From NCBI GenBank assembly GCA_019426215.1, contig CM033401.1:11227134-11291133 (forward strand): a DNA stretch of 64,000 bases, read 5' to 3'. The stretch comes from Buddleja alternifolia (Eukaryota > Streptophyta > Magnoliopsida > Lamiales > Scrophulariaceae). Both the position numbers and the translations under genes were made by a program. Positions 35,233 to 45,207 of the stretch are shown here, one piece after another (positions within the stretch are counted from its first letter, which is position 1; the number at the start of each line of letters is the position of its first letter). The notes beneath the pieces were generated by a model that made no database searches, was not told the DNA's origin, and saw nothing but the letters and a program-made list of their open reading frames with translations.

Positions 35233-36579
35233 TATTTTTTCCTGGGAAGATTCTTCCTGAAATTTCTCCATGATATGATCGAAATTGTCTTCTATGGAGA
35301 CATCATTTGGGTCCTGGGCGTCTTGAAAATTTATTAAGTCGTCATTTTTATTTTTACTGGAGGAAACCATGGAAGTATCACTTCTGTCATCTTCTTCTAA
35401 TTCCTCCATCAATCTTTTCTTCATGTTATTGAGATATTTCTCAATCATTTGTACCTTGGAGCTTGTCCCAGCTGTTTGCTTTATTTGTTGAAAAATGTCT
35501 GCTTATTAGGAGGCTGCATCTGCTGCTGCTTCTTGTCATGAAGATTTTTATAAAACTTGATCTTGTCGTTAATTTTTTTAATAGTATCTTGACAATTCAA
35601 GGAATTATCCTCAGGATTTTTTAACATCATTTTGTTCCAAAACTTGGTATATGATACCTTTGTTATGGTTGGGATATGATTCTCAGTATTCCACTTTGGG
35701 ACACCATTTCCAAATCCATGGGATTGAAAATTCAACAAAGAAATGGAATGTTTCTATTTTTTCTGGTCTATGAGACTCAATAATTTCTAAAATATTTTTA
35801 GAATATTGTTTCCATTCTTGGAATAATCCTATAAGGATTTCTGGCAGAATTTCTGCTTTAGGCCCATAAAATGTCCACCAATTTAGAAACCAATTTGGTA
35901 TGGGATGGTTATAAACTTCCCCACATATTTTGATGAACCAAGTATGACTATGGCTCAGATTTTCATATAAGAAAACCTTTTCGAACGCTTCAACATAATC
36001 CCAATAATTATATTTGATGGGAGTATTATTGAAATAAAATTGTTTTTCTTTGAATGGAGATATTCCCCACTCTTCTATGGATATAATCCTTTTGATTATT
36101 ATTTTTGAGAAATTATAAACTTCCTTTGAACCATAATGGTTTATTTCACAAAACTCTCCATTTTTTAGAATATTTTCATAATATTGGTGGAATTTATAAC
36201 TTCCAAAAGTATCACTATTAGTGTTAAGATATCTTTCTACTAGTTCCCAGGGCTTATTATCCCTTTTTAAATCATTTTCAGTAATAAAGAGTATAACTAT
36301 TTTTTGATCATTTTGTATGTAACCCATATTATGGACATCTGCTTCTTCTTCTTCATTCCTCACAATTTTTTAATATGAGGGAGAAGCTTGGGTATGACCC
36401 TCCTTTTGTTTCTTGAATTCAAGAAATTCCTTATATAAAGGATCTTGTTCTGATGATAAATCAGCTGCTATTAGCATTCTTCTTCCATGTTGAGTCAGAA
36501 TATTATCCTGACCTCTCCCACAACAACCTCTACCTCTATAAGAGGAGAGTCCTCTTCCATGAGATTGCATTTCTGTCAT
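35233..36579 (-). pseudogene. Pararetrovirus B ORF2-like gene (unknown function), broken
   Basis: The frame is recognisable from the ATG at 36579. It begins with an RG-rich segment (SYRGRGCCGRG), then DPLYKEFLEFKK, a TAA at 36370-36372, then ~226 residues (35683-36363) rich in W, F and N with NWFLNWWTFYGPK. Two further frame changes, near 35690 and between 35448 and 35481, lead to a C-terminal acidic and coiled-coil-like part (NNMKKRLMEELEEDDRSD). Florendoviruses have a second ORF of unknown role at this place; the assignment is by position and general features. The last codons read into the LINE. Confidence 0.68.
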
Positions 36580-36589
36580 ATTAAAGGAT

Positions 36590-36973
36590 TTAAGCTGCAA
36601 GTCTATTTAAAGATTGATTTACGAATTGTAATTCCCATGATAAACAATGATTTAAGTGTTTTAACGCACTACTCCGATATGTTATATTTTGCAATTTAAA
36701 TTCAGGAGAATTCACTTCAGCTTTCCGATAGGCAATACTTTTCGAAAGATAATATCTTCTTATCAGAAGCCTTTTTATGCTATTAGGATGTCCATATATT
36801 TTTATATAATAAGGGTCCTGAATTGGATCAGGAACCCCAATTCTTCCTAAATAGCGTCGATTAATAGGGCGAACATAATAAACAGAGCACCCATATAAAT
36901 CAAGAATATATAATTTTGACATCTTTCCTCTATAAGAGGATATCTCTTGATATGTCAAACCTGCAATAATCAT
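36590..36973 (-). CDS. Small ORF after pol in copy B, 127 residues, ATGA-coupled
   Basis: The ATG (36971-36973) overlaps the TGA stop of the pol frame (36970-36972) as ATGA. The stop lies a few bases upstream of the ORF2 ATG (36579). The protein is basic and tyrosine/leucine-rich with no motif I recognise; DPYYIKIYGHPNSIKRLL and LKHLNHCLSWELQF are its most distinctive parts. It is uninterrupted although its neighbours are broken. It could be an independent accessory protein or the N-terminal part of an ORF2 polyprotein now shifted in frame. Confidence 0.5.
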   Translation of the reverse strand: MIIAGLTYQEISSYRGKMSKLYILDLYGCSVYYVRPINRRYLGRIGVPDPIQDPYYIKIYGHPNSIKRLLIRRYYLSKSIAYRKAEVNSPEFKLQNITYRSSALKHLNHCLSWELQFVNQSLNRLAA

Positions 36974-38010
36974 GATAACAAATATTCTCTAGTCTGGAAA
37001 TCTGGAAGATTATTATCTTCTCCTTTTTTATAAATAATTTCAAAATCAAAAGGAGCAAGATGTGCTTGCCATCTAGCAAACATTTCTTTAGAAACATCAT
37101 GTTTAAAATCTTTTTGAAACATAAACTTGGCTGCTTTACAGTCTATTTTTATGATAAAATGTTGATTATATAAATCATCTTGAAATTTTAATATACATTT
37201 TACTATAGCAAGAATTCCTTTACCTATTGTAGCATAATTCTCTTGACTATTATTCCATTTTCCAGAATGAAATCTAATAAGATTTTCTTGTTTTGTTATG
37301 GGATTAATTTATTTTAAAATACCACCATAACCAATTTCAAAAGCATCAGTTTCTACAATTTTTTCCCAATTTGGGTTAGCTAATATTAAACAAGGTAAAG
37401 TTTTAACTTTTTCTTTTATTTTCTTTACAGCATTAGTATGTTGTTTTGACCAAGGTTTTGGTTTCTTTTTTAATCTATCATATAAGATAGCTGTATCTTC
37501 AGCAAGATTTTTATAGTAGGCTGAAATATAATTCAAACTTCCTAAAAATCTTTGTAATTGAGTTTTATCTGTAATCTCATCAGGAAATTTAGAAGCAAAA
37601 TCAATACTTCTATTTATAGGAATAATATTAACTTTTTCAATATTGTGACCCAGAAATCTGACATTTGTTTGAAATAAAGACATCTTTGGTTTAGATATTA
37701 CTAATCCATTTTGAATAATAAGTTTTCTAAACATATCTAAATGCTTAAAATGTGATTCTATATCTTTTGAGAATACAAGAATATCATCAATATAAACAAT
37801 AATGAATTCACTATAAGGAGTAAAAATATCATTCATTATTTTTTGAAATTCTGAAGGAGCATTCTTTAATCCAAAAGGCATAACATTCCATTCATAATGT
37901 CCTATAGGAACATTAAAAGCAGTTTTATATCTATCAGATTTATTAATCTGAATTTGCCAATATCCTGATTTTAAATCAAATTTAGAAAATATGATTGCAT
38001 CATATAATCA
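36970..38010 (-). pseudogene. Pararetrovirus B: reverse transcriptase and RNase H
   Basis: After the TGA at 38008-38010 the RT palm is open, with FSKFDLKSGYWQI, MPFGLKNAPSEFQ and catalytic VYIDDILVF (~37800). The thumb and connection follow to ETDAFEIGYGG, the first RNase H catalytic region, where a TAA (37309-37311) interrupts. The rest of RNase H reads in the same frame to a TGA at 36970-36972. There are two in-frame stops and no frameshift within this part. Confidence 0.85.
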
Positions 38011-39156
38011 ATCCAACAAATCTTTTTTATTGGGAATAGGATGTCTAATCCATTTTAAAACCTTATTAAGAGGCTTATAATTTAGAACGAGTCTAGGAAC
38101 TCCTCTTTCCTGTTCACTATGTTTATTAACATAAAATGCAGTGCATGACCATGGAGATTGAGACGGACATTTTTATTTTTTTATCAAGCAAGAATTGATT
38201 TCTTTTTTACATAATTCTAAATATTCAAAATTCATTTGACAAGGTCTAGCTTTGGTAGGAATATTTTTCTCATCAAAATCATTTTCATAAGGAAGATCAA
38301 CAATATGTTTCTTTCTATCCCAAAAGGCATTAGGATGATCATTACAAATTTCTAAGCAAAATTTATTATGAAGAAATTTGATTTTATCCTGTAATTTAGG
38401 ATTTTGAAGTTTTTTTTCAATAGTTAAAATATTAACTTCATTTTTAAGAAAATTTAATTGATTTTCTTTAGCTTTGATATGTTCATACATCCCATGTAAA
38501 ACTTTTGTAAAAGGTTTTGTTATAAATTTCAAATGTATAGGCTTATTTTTATAAGTACCTATAATTCCTTCTTTATTTACGGTTATAAAAGGGTAAAGTT
38601 TTGTGATAAAAGGTGAACCAAGTATAACTTGATTTGAAATATTTTTAACAAGTAAAAAACTTGTAGGAATACAGTTTTTATCAATACAAACAAAAGCTTT
38701 TGGAAGCTTAAAACTGATATCCAGTTTTTGCCCTCCAACATGGGATAAAGAATGTGTAGTCTTTTGAAAATATCTAGTAGGAATTAGTCCTTCCTGTATA
38801 ACATTTAAATCTGCCCCACTATCAACTAAAACAGTAAATTCTTTTGAGAAATAATTATCTATTAAAAGAGTAATTTTTACAGTCCATTTTTGAGAAATTA
38901 TTTGCTCAAGAGTATTTAGAAAATTATCATTTGGAAATTGAAAATTATTCATATTAACTATATGTTCCTCTTGATGAAGAGAATTTGTTTCACAATTAAG
39001 TTCTAGTTTTGCAATTCTATTATCAAGAATTTTATTTTCTTGTTTTAAAGAATCAATTTCCTTTCTTAAATGATTCATTCCTATTATAATATTATTTAAG
39101 GATGTAGGAGTTGTAACAACTTGTCTTTCTTTGAGAATTTTATAAACTTCAGACAT
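38011..39156 (-). pseudogene. Pararetrovirus B: protease and RT start
   Basis: The open frame 38173-39156 (327 residues) contains a coiled-coil-like segment, the retropepsin motif LVDSGADLN and the segment leading into RT. It ends in a T-run frameshift near 38173-38190 relative to copy A. The RT fingers continue in another frame to the shared TGA at 38008. Confidence 0.83.
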
Positions 39157-39249
39157 AGAATATGGTTCAGGAGAAGTTATTACTTCCTCACTAATATGTC
39201 TAGTATCACTAGAAGTACTGAGAGTATTGTCTATTTGATCAATTATTTT

Positions 39250-39813
39250 TTATCGTAAATCAGAATCTTTAATATGTTTAAGTAACTCAAAAATATTTTG
39301 ACTATCTAAAACATTTATTTTCATATCTTGAAATTGAGATAAAATTTTATAATATTCTTTTTCTTCTGTATTATTAATACAAGGTTGTCCTTGTTGACAT
39401 GGTTCGCATTCAGAATCTGATGTTGATTCTGATTCAGATATGACTGAGTCATTTTCCAAGGCTTTAAGATTTTCAGAATCACTATTATATTTGGAAAATG
39501 ATTCTGGGTCTGAATTTTCAGAAATATCAGAATTTAATAATATTTTTGATATTTTTTCTTTTGTACCCTTATCTATTTGAAGATTATTAATCTTCTTTTT
39601 GGTCCAACAATTTCTTGCATAATGACCTATTCTACCACATTTTCGGCAAACAATAAATTTTCTTTTATATTTTTTATTTTCTTCTCTTTCTTCTTTTCTT
39701 TTTAATTTTTTCTCCCATTTCTTTTTAGAATATTTTCGCTTTCTTTTAAGATAGTTGAATTGTTTATCTTTTTTCTTTCCTTTTACATTTCTATGCTGAG
39801 ATGGTATATCCAT
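39250..39813 (-). pseudogene. Pararetrovirus B: zinc knuckle region
   Basis: The frame of 187 residues starts with a strongly basic stretch rich in lysine and arginine, followed by CRKCGRIGHYARNC and an acidic serine-rich spacer. It is bounded by TAG (39862-39864, glutamine codon in copy A) upstream and a TAA just below 39250. Basic plus CCHC regions bind nucleic acid in caulimovirid coat proteins. Confidence 0.82.
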
Positions 39814-39958
39814 TCCAAATTGACTACAGAATTGACCTAATTGTTTTCTTTCTATTAAATTCTATCTTTTTATTTGTTGGTTTAATTTAATTTCATTACA
39901 AAGATTTAATCCTTCTTGAATACATGTACCAATTAATTTTCCATAAGTATAATTTTCA

Positions 39959-40597
39959 TAGGGATGGCAATGGGACGGGTTGGGCAGGACTCATTTCCCG
40001 TCCCGTTAAAAAAAAATTGGACCCGGACCCATCCCGGACCCGTCCCGGACCCGGTTATTTCCCGGCGGGTCCAGGTCCTTCCCGTTGGACCCGGTTGATT
40101 TAAAAAAAAATCTTTTTTTTCTTCTTTTTCTTCTTCTTCCCTGCTGCTTTTTCTCCCTTTTTCTTTTTCTTTTTCTTCTTCTTCTTTTACACCAACAAAC
40201 ATGAACAACAAAACAAAAAGCAGTTGAAACATCCAACATAAGTTTATTAATTTTACAGTAAACCGGTAATTATAATAAAAGTCACATAATTTCATCCTGT
40301 CCATTTATATATATATGTCCATCTACCAAAAAGAAATAGAGAATAAGGTATTAGGGTTTGGTTGATATAATTATTATTATATATATAAAATTAAAAAAAA
40401 AAATATTATACTACCGGGAAGGGACCGGGTCCGGGACGGAAAATCGACTGGACTCATTTCCCGTCCCGGACCCGGCCGGGTCTTGAATTTCGATACCCGG
40501 ACCCAGACCCGATCCCATTTTCTTGGACTCATTCCCGTCCCATTAGGGACGGGTCCGGGACGGGTACTCGTTAGACCCGGTCCCATTGCCATCCCTA
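39959..40597. mobile_element. hAT-type MITE inserted in the coat protein region of copy B
   Basis: The 639 bp element has terminal inverted repeats TAGGGATGGCAATGGG / CCCATTGCCATCCCTA (one base differs between ends) and a perfect 8 bp target duplication AATTTTCA (39951-39958 and 40598-40605). Eight-base duplications define hAT elements. Both ends are GC-rich arrays of GGGACCCGG-like phrases, whereas the centre (40080-40400) is AT-rich. Copy A has no insertion at the matching place. The frames here (for example 39933-40304) are not genes. Confidence 0.9.
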
Positions 40598-41290
40598 AAT
40601 TTTCATAAGGAATAGACATTAAATTACCTCTTAATGTTCTTCTTACTTTTTCTGCATACAAATGAGGTAATCCATCTATAAATTTAGACTTCCAATGAGA
40701 ACTATTACTTTCAGGTAATTCCATGACTCTACTTAGGAAAGTATCTTTATACCACCTAAAATCTGTTAGTGTTTCACACTTAAGATTTTGTAATAATGTT
40801 CTAATAGTTTCACTATTATCAGAATATCTACCTGTAAAATGTTCAACAATATTGACAATTAAGGTATAAACTGAGTTTTCAACTAATTGATTATCTTCCT
40901 ATTTTACAATATTTAAAATTTCATCTCTATTATTTTGAGTTAAATAATGATCTCACCATCCTTTTAGTTGGCCTGTAAATCGTGCAATTATCATCTTTGC
41001 TACATTTTTATCTGTATTACCATTACTTTTACAAATAGTGGAATACATAAGCATTCTATGAACAGGATTATATATCTGGTTTTCAGTATATCCATCAATA
41101 TTCCATTCATAAATATTTCTTCCACTATAACTATTGTTAAGAACATATTCTTGTTCTTCATGTAAAACATCCATAGGAGAAGGTCTCCTGTAATAATATA
41201 ATCTTTGACTGAGTTTTGATGCCCATTTTTCATTATTAATTTGTTCCTGAATACTAAATCCTTCTTCTAAATTTTCATCTAAAGTATTGG
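40598..41290 (-). pseudogene. Pararetrovirus B: coat protein region, split by the MITE
   Basis: The N-terminal part reads MDVLHEEQEYVLNNSYSGRN to GQLKGW, where a TGA (40953-40955) replaces the second tryptophan codon found in copy A. The rest includes ELPESNSSHWKSKFIDGL and is cut by the MITE. The final ~40 codons of this domain lie beyond the MITE, where a TAG at 39862-39864 interrupts them. Confidence 0.83.
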
Positions 41291-43145
41291 TTGTTAATTT
41301 TTCTTTTAATACTTTTTCGACTTTTGATGCAAGGTTATTAATATTTTCATCAATACGAGATCCTTCTTGTAATGTTTTAGCAAAATCTTCTTCTAAAGTA
41401 CTAATGGTTAATTTAATAAGTTTTTCTTTTAAAAAGAGTTCTAATTCTGATGCAGATTTTAATTTAAAATCTTTGATTTCAAGAGGAGGTTGTATGCTTG
41501 GAGTAGCGATATGACCAGTATCAATGATTTCAAGATCCTTATCAAAAAAATTTTGGTTTATCTATGAGAGTTATTATCTTAGTAACTCTATCATGTAAAG
41601 AGGTTATTTGTTCTCCTAGAACATTAAGGAATATGTTAGCATAATTTTGTTGTTCTATAAGAATATTTATGTGTTTACATGTAATTTGTAATGTATCATT
41701 TTCAGATATTTTTGAAAAAGCAAGAAAATTACAAATTTTTCCTTCTTTTTCCATTTGAAAAGCTTGACAAGGAGGATAAATGTCTTTATTAATTTGACCA
41801 TTTAAAAGTTTATAATTTCTTTCTATAACATAAATATATTGTTCTACATAGGTGGACATAAACCAAGGGACAAAAGGTATTAAAGAATTTTTTTCAAAAC
41901 AAGTATTATAAAATTGTTTTTGGATATAATTTTGTTCATTTTGATTAAAATTATCGAAAAACCAGTTTCTAAATAATTCTCATCGGGGTAAATTAAATTC
42001 TTTCTTAATAGTTTTCCTGGCTTCAGAACCAGGACTAAAATCAATTTTGTAACTAAAATCCATTAAAAAGGTAGTATACTCATTTCAGACGTTGTCTCTG
42101 CCTGCTTTATATTAGCCTGCTTATTATTATTATTATATCCTTTTACAATATTATCTTTATTAATATATAATTTATCAATTCTAGAATTTCTTAAAGATTC
42201 TTCATTTTCTTCTTTGTCTTCTTTAATTTGAGAAGTAGAAGCCCTAAAAGGAGTTTCAACCATATAATCAATAGGAGAGATATACGAGTGTAAAGATTGT
42301 GATTTGGATCTAGACAATCTTGATGAAGTGTCTAAAAACCTATTAGTATTATCAAATTGTAAATTTATAGTTCCTTCAGGAGTTTGTATAACATCTATAA
42401 GATTTGATTGAATTTGTTGTTGTGGGGGCATAGCTCTTTCAATTATCCAATTTTCTGGAAAATTTATTTCTTCCCATTTAATAGATCTTCTTGTTATAAT
42501 ATTGGATTTACTAAAATTAGTTTCAATTAATATTGTTTTATTTAAGGGTTTATCAACCTTTTTACAGTGAGGATTTAAAGTATATAAAAGTTTATAATAA
42601 ATTCTATAACAAATACATATGACTTCCGAACCAGGCACATAATTATAACCATGAGTCTTAACATTCAAAGTTAAAGTATCAAGAATATTAACATCAGATA
42701 AAGATAATTGTAAATTTGGATATACATCAAAATAGACTGGACCATGGGCCAAACTAGACTGTATAATTCCCATTAAAGATTGTTTCCATTTTAAATTTCT
42801 ACCATCTCTTAAGGCTGCTATAAAACTTTCAGGTAATCCTTCTAATGTAAGTGGTTTAAACGCAATTTGCACTAATCCTATATGCAGGAATTTATGAGTA
42901 TTTTTATAAGGAAGTATATCCTTTTCACTTATTAATTTTATAATCATTTCTTCATTATACAGAGAAATAGATTGTTCAGTGGTTTTTACCAACTGTTTTA
43001 ATCCTAATTTTTTAAAAGTTCCTAATTTATAAATTGTTTTTGGTTCAATTCTAGGTATAATCCACTTATTAAGTAGATCTAAGTCCTGTGGTAAATCAAA
43101 TTCAAGATTGAGACTATTTTTTACAGTATCTTGGTTTCTAATCAT
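41291..43145 (-). pseudogene. Pararetrovirus B: movement protein and linker region
   Basis: The first frame, 42063-43145 (first ATG at 43145), covers the complete movement protein domain and serine-rich linker and is very similar to copy A. It is lost to a frameshift at about 42072 and the frame is broken again near 41550, where a run of A residues was gained. The segment 41542-41859 still carries ERNYKLLNGQINKDIYPPC. Downstream, B keeps the A-run that A lost, so the frame passes on towards the coat protein here. Confidence 0.82.
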
Positions 43146-43205
43146 AACAATAATCAAGTGCCTTGTGTTAAATTATATCCTTACCCAACATGATTTCCCC
43201 TAAAA

Positions 43206-43221
43206 CATGGCTCTGATACCA
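43206..43221 (-). other. Pararetrovirus B primer binding site (tRNA-Met)
   Basis: TGGTATCAGAGCCATG on the minus strand, identical to the sites at 33001-33016 and 33967-33982. The movement protein ATG is 61 bases downstream. Confidence 0.9.
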
Positions 43222-43224
43222 TTT

Positions 43225-43545
43225 ATGCCCAGGGACACAAACGATTCCCGAAAGAGATAGCGATTATGGAAGATTTACTACTCCCTGCATTAGGTCCAGT
43301 AAATCTACCATAATCGCTATCTCTTTCTGGAATCGTTTGCAAGGGTCATCACAGATTCACAAACTATTTTTACAATTTAGTAATTCGTCAATGAAATTAA
43401 ATCATCAAGAATTTTCATACAAACGCCCAAAACGCCAAACATCACGGCTAACACGGCAACACTATCCTTGTGAGAAACTGGAGGTCCCTCGATTTACTAC
43501 TCCCTGCATTAGGTCCAGTAAATCTTTCATAATCGCATAAATGGT
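43225..43545. repeat. Fold-back rearranged viral leader at the right end of copy B
   Basis: The normal leader sequence runs to about 43282, then switches to its own inverse (43283-43330). It resumes the direct leader (43331-43463) and ends with another inverted segment (43464-43532). CTCCCTGCATTAGGTCCAGT appears twice in inverted sense. This gives a palindrome of ~50 bp arms. Confidence 0.85.
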
Positions 43546-43549
43546 ATCT

Positions 43550-44200
43550 CATACATATTTATAAAATATACTTATTATTTGCTATAAAATATATACATAT
43601 ATCATTATATATATTTATAATATATACATAATAATATTACATAGAGGTATATTATAATCGATGTAATTACATATAAGAGTGTATTTTATTATGTAATACA
43701 TATATAATATACACGTATACGTATAAGTAAATATAATCTCACATGTATATTATATATATATTCCATGTACGTAATTTTAAAATATTAAGTGTATATTACT
43801 TATATATAATATATATACGAATATACATATACATATGCATAATAATATATATGTGTGTGTTTATTAAAATATATACATTAGTCTATAATTATATATGAAT
43901 GAATAAGACATATATATGTATTATAATACGTCGATATATGTTATTATTCATATATATATGTATTATTTATAATAAATAATATGTATAATATATACGCATC
44001 AATATACATAATATATATAATATACGTAATTTATAATATTAAGTGCATATCATGTATATAATATCTGTATTTACGTATACATATACATAGGCATAAAAAT
44101 TAATATGTATTTGTATATTATGATGTGTGCATCAATATATAATTATATATACATACATAAAACGGCAACATAGATATTAGTGTTGTTTATAATATATATG

Positions 44201-44231
<31 letters not shown>

Positions 44232-44560
44232 ATATATGATACATATAAATAATATATATACATACGTCAATATACATAATATATAATATATACGTACATT
44301 ATATGTACACACTTTGTGACATAAAAATTAATATGTATTTGTATATTATGATATGTGCATCAATATATAATTATATATAACTATAAATACATAAAACGTC
44401 AACATAAATATTAGTATTGTTCATATAATATATATATATATATGATACATATAAATAATATATATACATACGCCAATATACATAATACATAATATATATG
44501 TATATTATTTGTACACACCTACGTTATATACCTCTTATATATAAGAATATATATATATAG
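43550..44560. repeat. AT-rich satellite-like block 3
   Basis: 43556-43690 matches 20405-20570 directly, and 43750-43930 is the inverse of 33770-33950. 44090-44190 and 44320-44420 are near-copies of each other (CATCAATATATAATTATATA phrases). No genes. Confidence 0.82.
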
Positions 44561-45207
44561 ACAAGCTCTTTTGGGGGTGTTTGGCCAAACATGGGTTTCA
44601 ATGTTTGGCCAATAGTCCAAATAAGTTTTGAACTGAATTTTTGGTCAAAATCCAGCCCAAATTAGAAAAGAACATAGCCTAGTTCTTTTATAGGGCCCAC
44701 TTTTGAACCAAAACTAAACAAATTTGTTATGTCATACAAGTTACGACACAAGACACTTTTACATCCTTATGCACATTTGCTTTGATTTTACCCAACAATC
44801 TCAATCCATGCAAAACTTACACTAGCTATACATCACTTTATCTTTCAGCTAACGAAAGAAGAAAAAAGAGAAAAAAAAAGACATACATGTTTTTACCAAC
44901 TTCCTAACAAAATATGATCATATAACCTGATAAATTCTTTACACATGATTTTAATGTGCCTAATAATCTTTTCATAAGATCAAATTTCAAAGAATCAAAG
45001 TTAAAGATTGAACCCAAAAAATGTATAACTAGGCGAAAAAACCATCTACAGAGATCGTAAAATAAACGACATTGATTCATCGCATTCTCATATAGATCAG
45101 ATCACTATCAACAGAGAGAGGCCTAACATTCCTGTAATTAGATGGTATCTTCTTCTGTACAAACCTGTAAATTTTTCTCTATCACTATTTATTAATAGCC
45201 CATTATC
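44561..45207. other. 3' flank of the TPS gene
   Basis: It begins GGGGGTGTTTGGCCAAAC (44574 on), a phrase common at MITE ends, but no matching second end was seen. The part nearest the gene should hold the 3' untranslated region. An AATAAA on the minus strand at 45188-45193 is only ~15 bp past the stop, so it is probably not the main poly(A) signal. Confidence 0.45.

Larger units (their letters stand above)
33956..43545 (-). mobile_element. Endogenous pararetrovirus copy B (florendovirus/petuvirus-like), genome length
   Basis: A full circle of viral genome is present: primer site at 43206-43221, movement protein, coat protein, zinc knuckle, protease, RT, RNase H, two downstream ORFs, promoter, leader and a second primer site at 33967-33982. 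All genes are on the minus strand. A hAT MITE and a LINE fragment are inserted. Stops and frameshifts are scattered throughout. Confidence 0.9.

Noticed and set aside
40006..40304. Arg/Lys/Glu-rich ORFs in the coat region of copy B
   Set aside because: They arise from low-complexity sequence within the hAT MITE.
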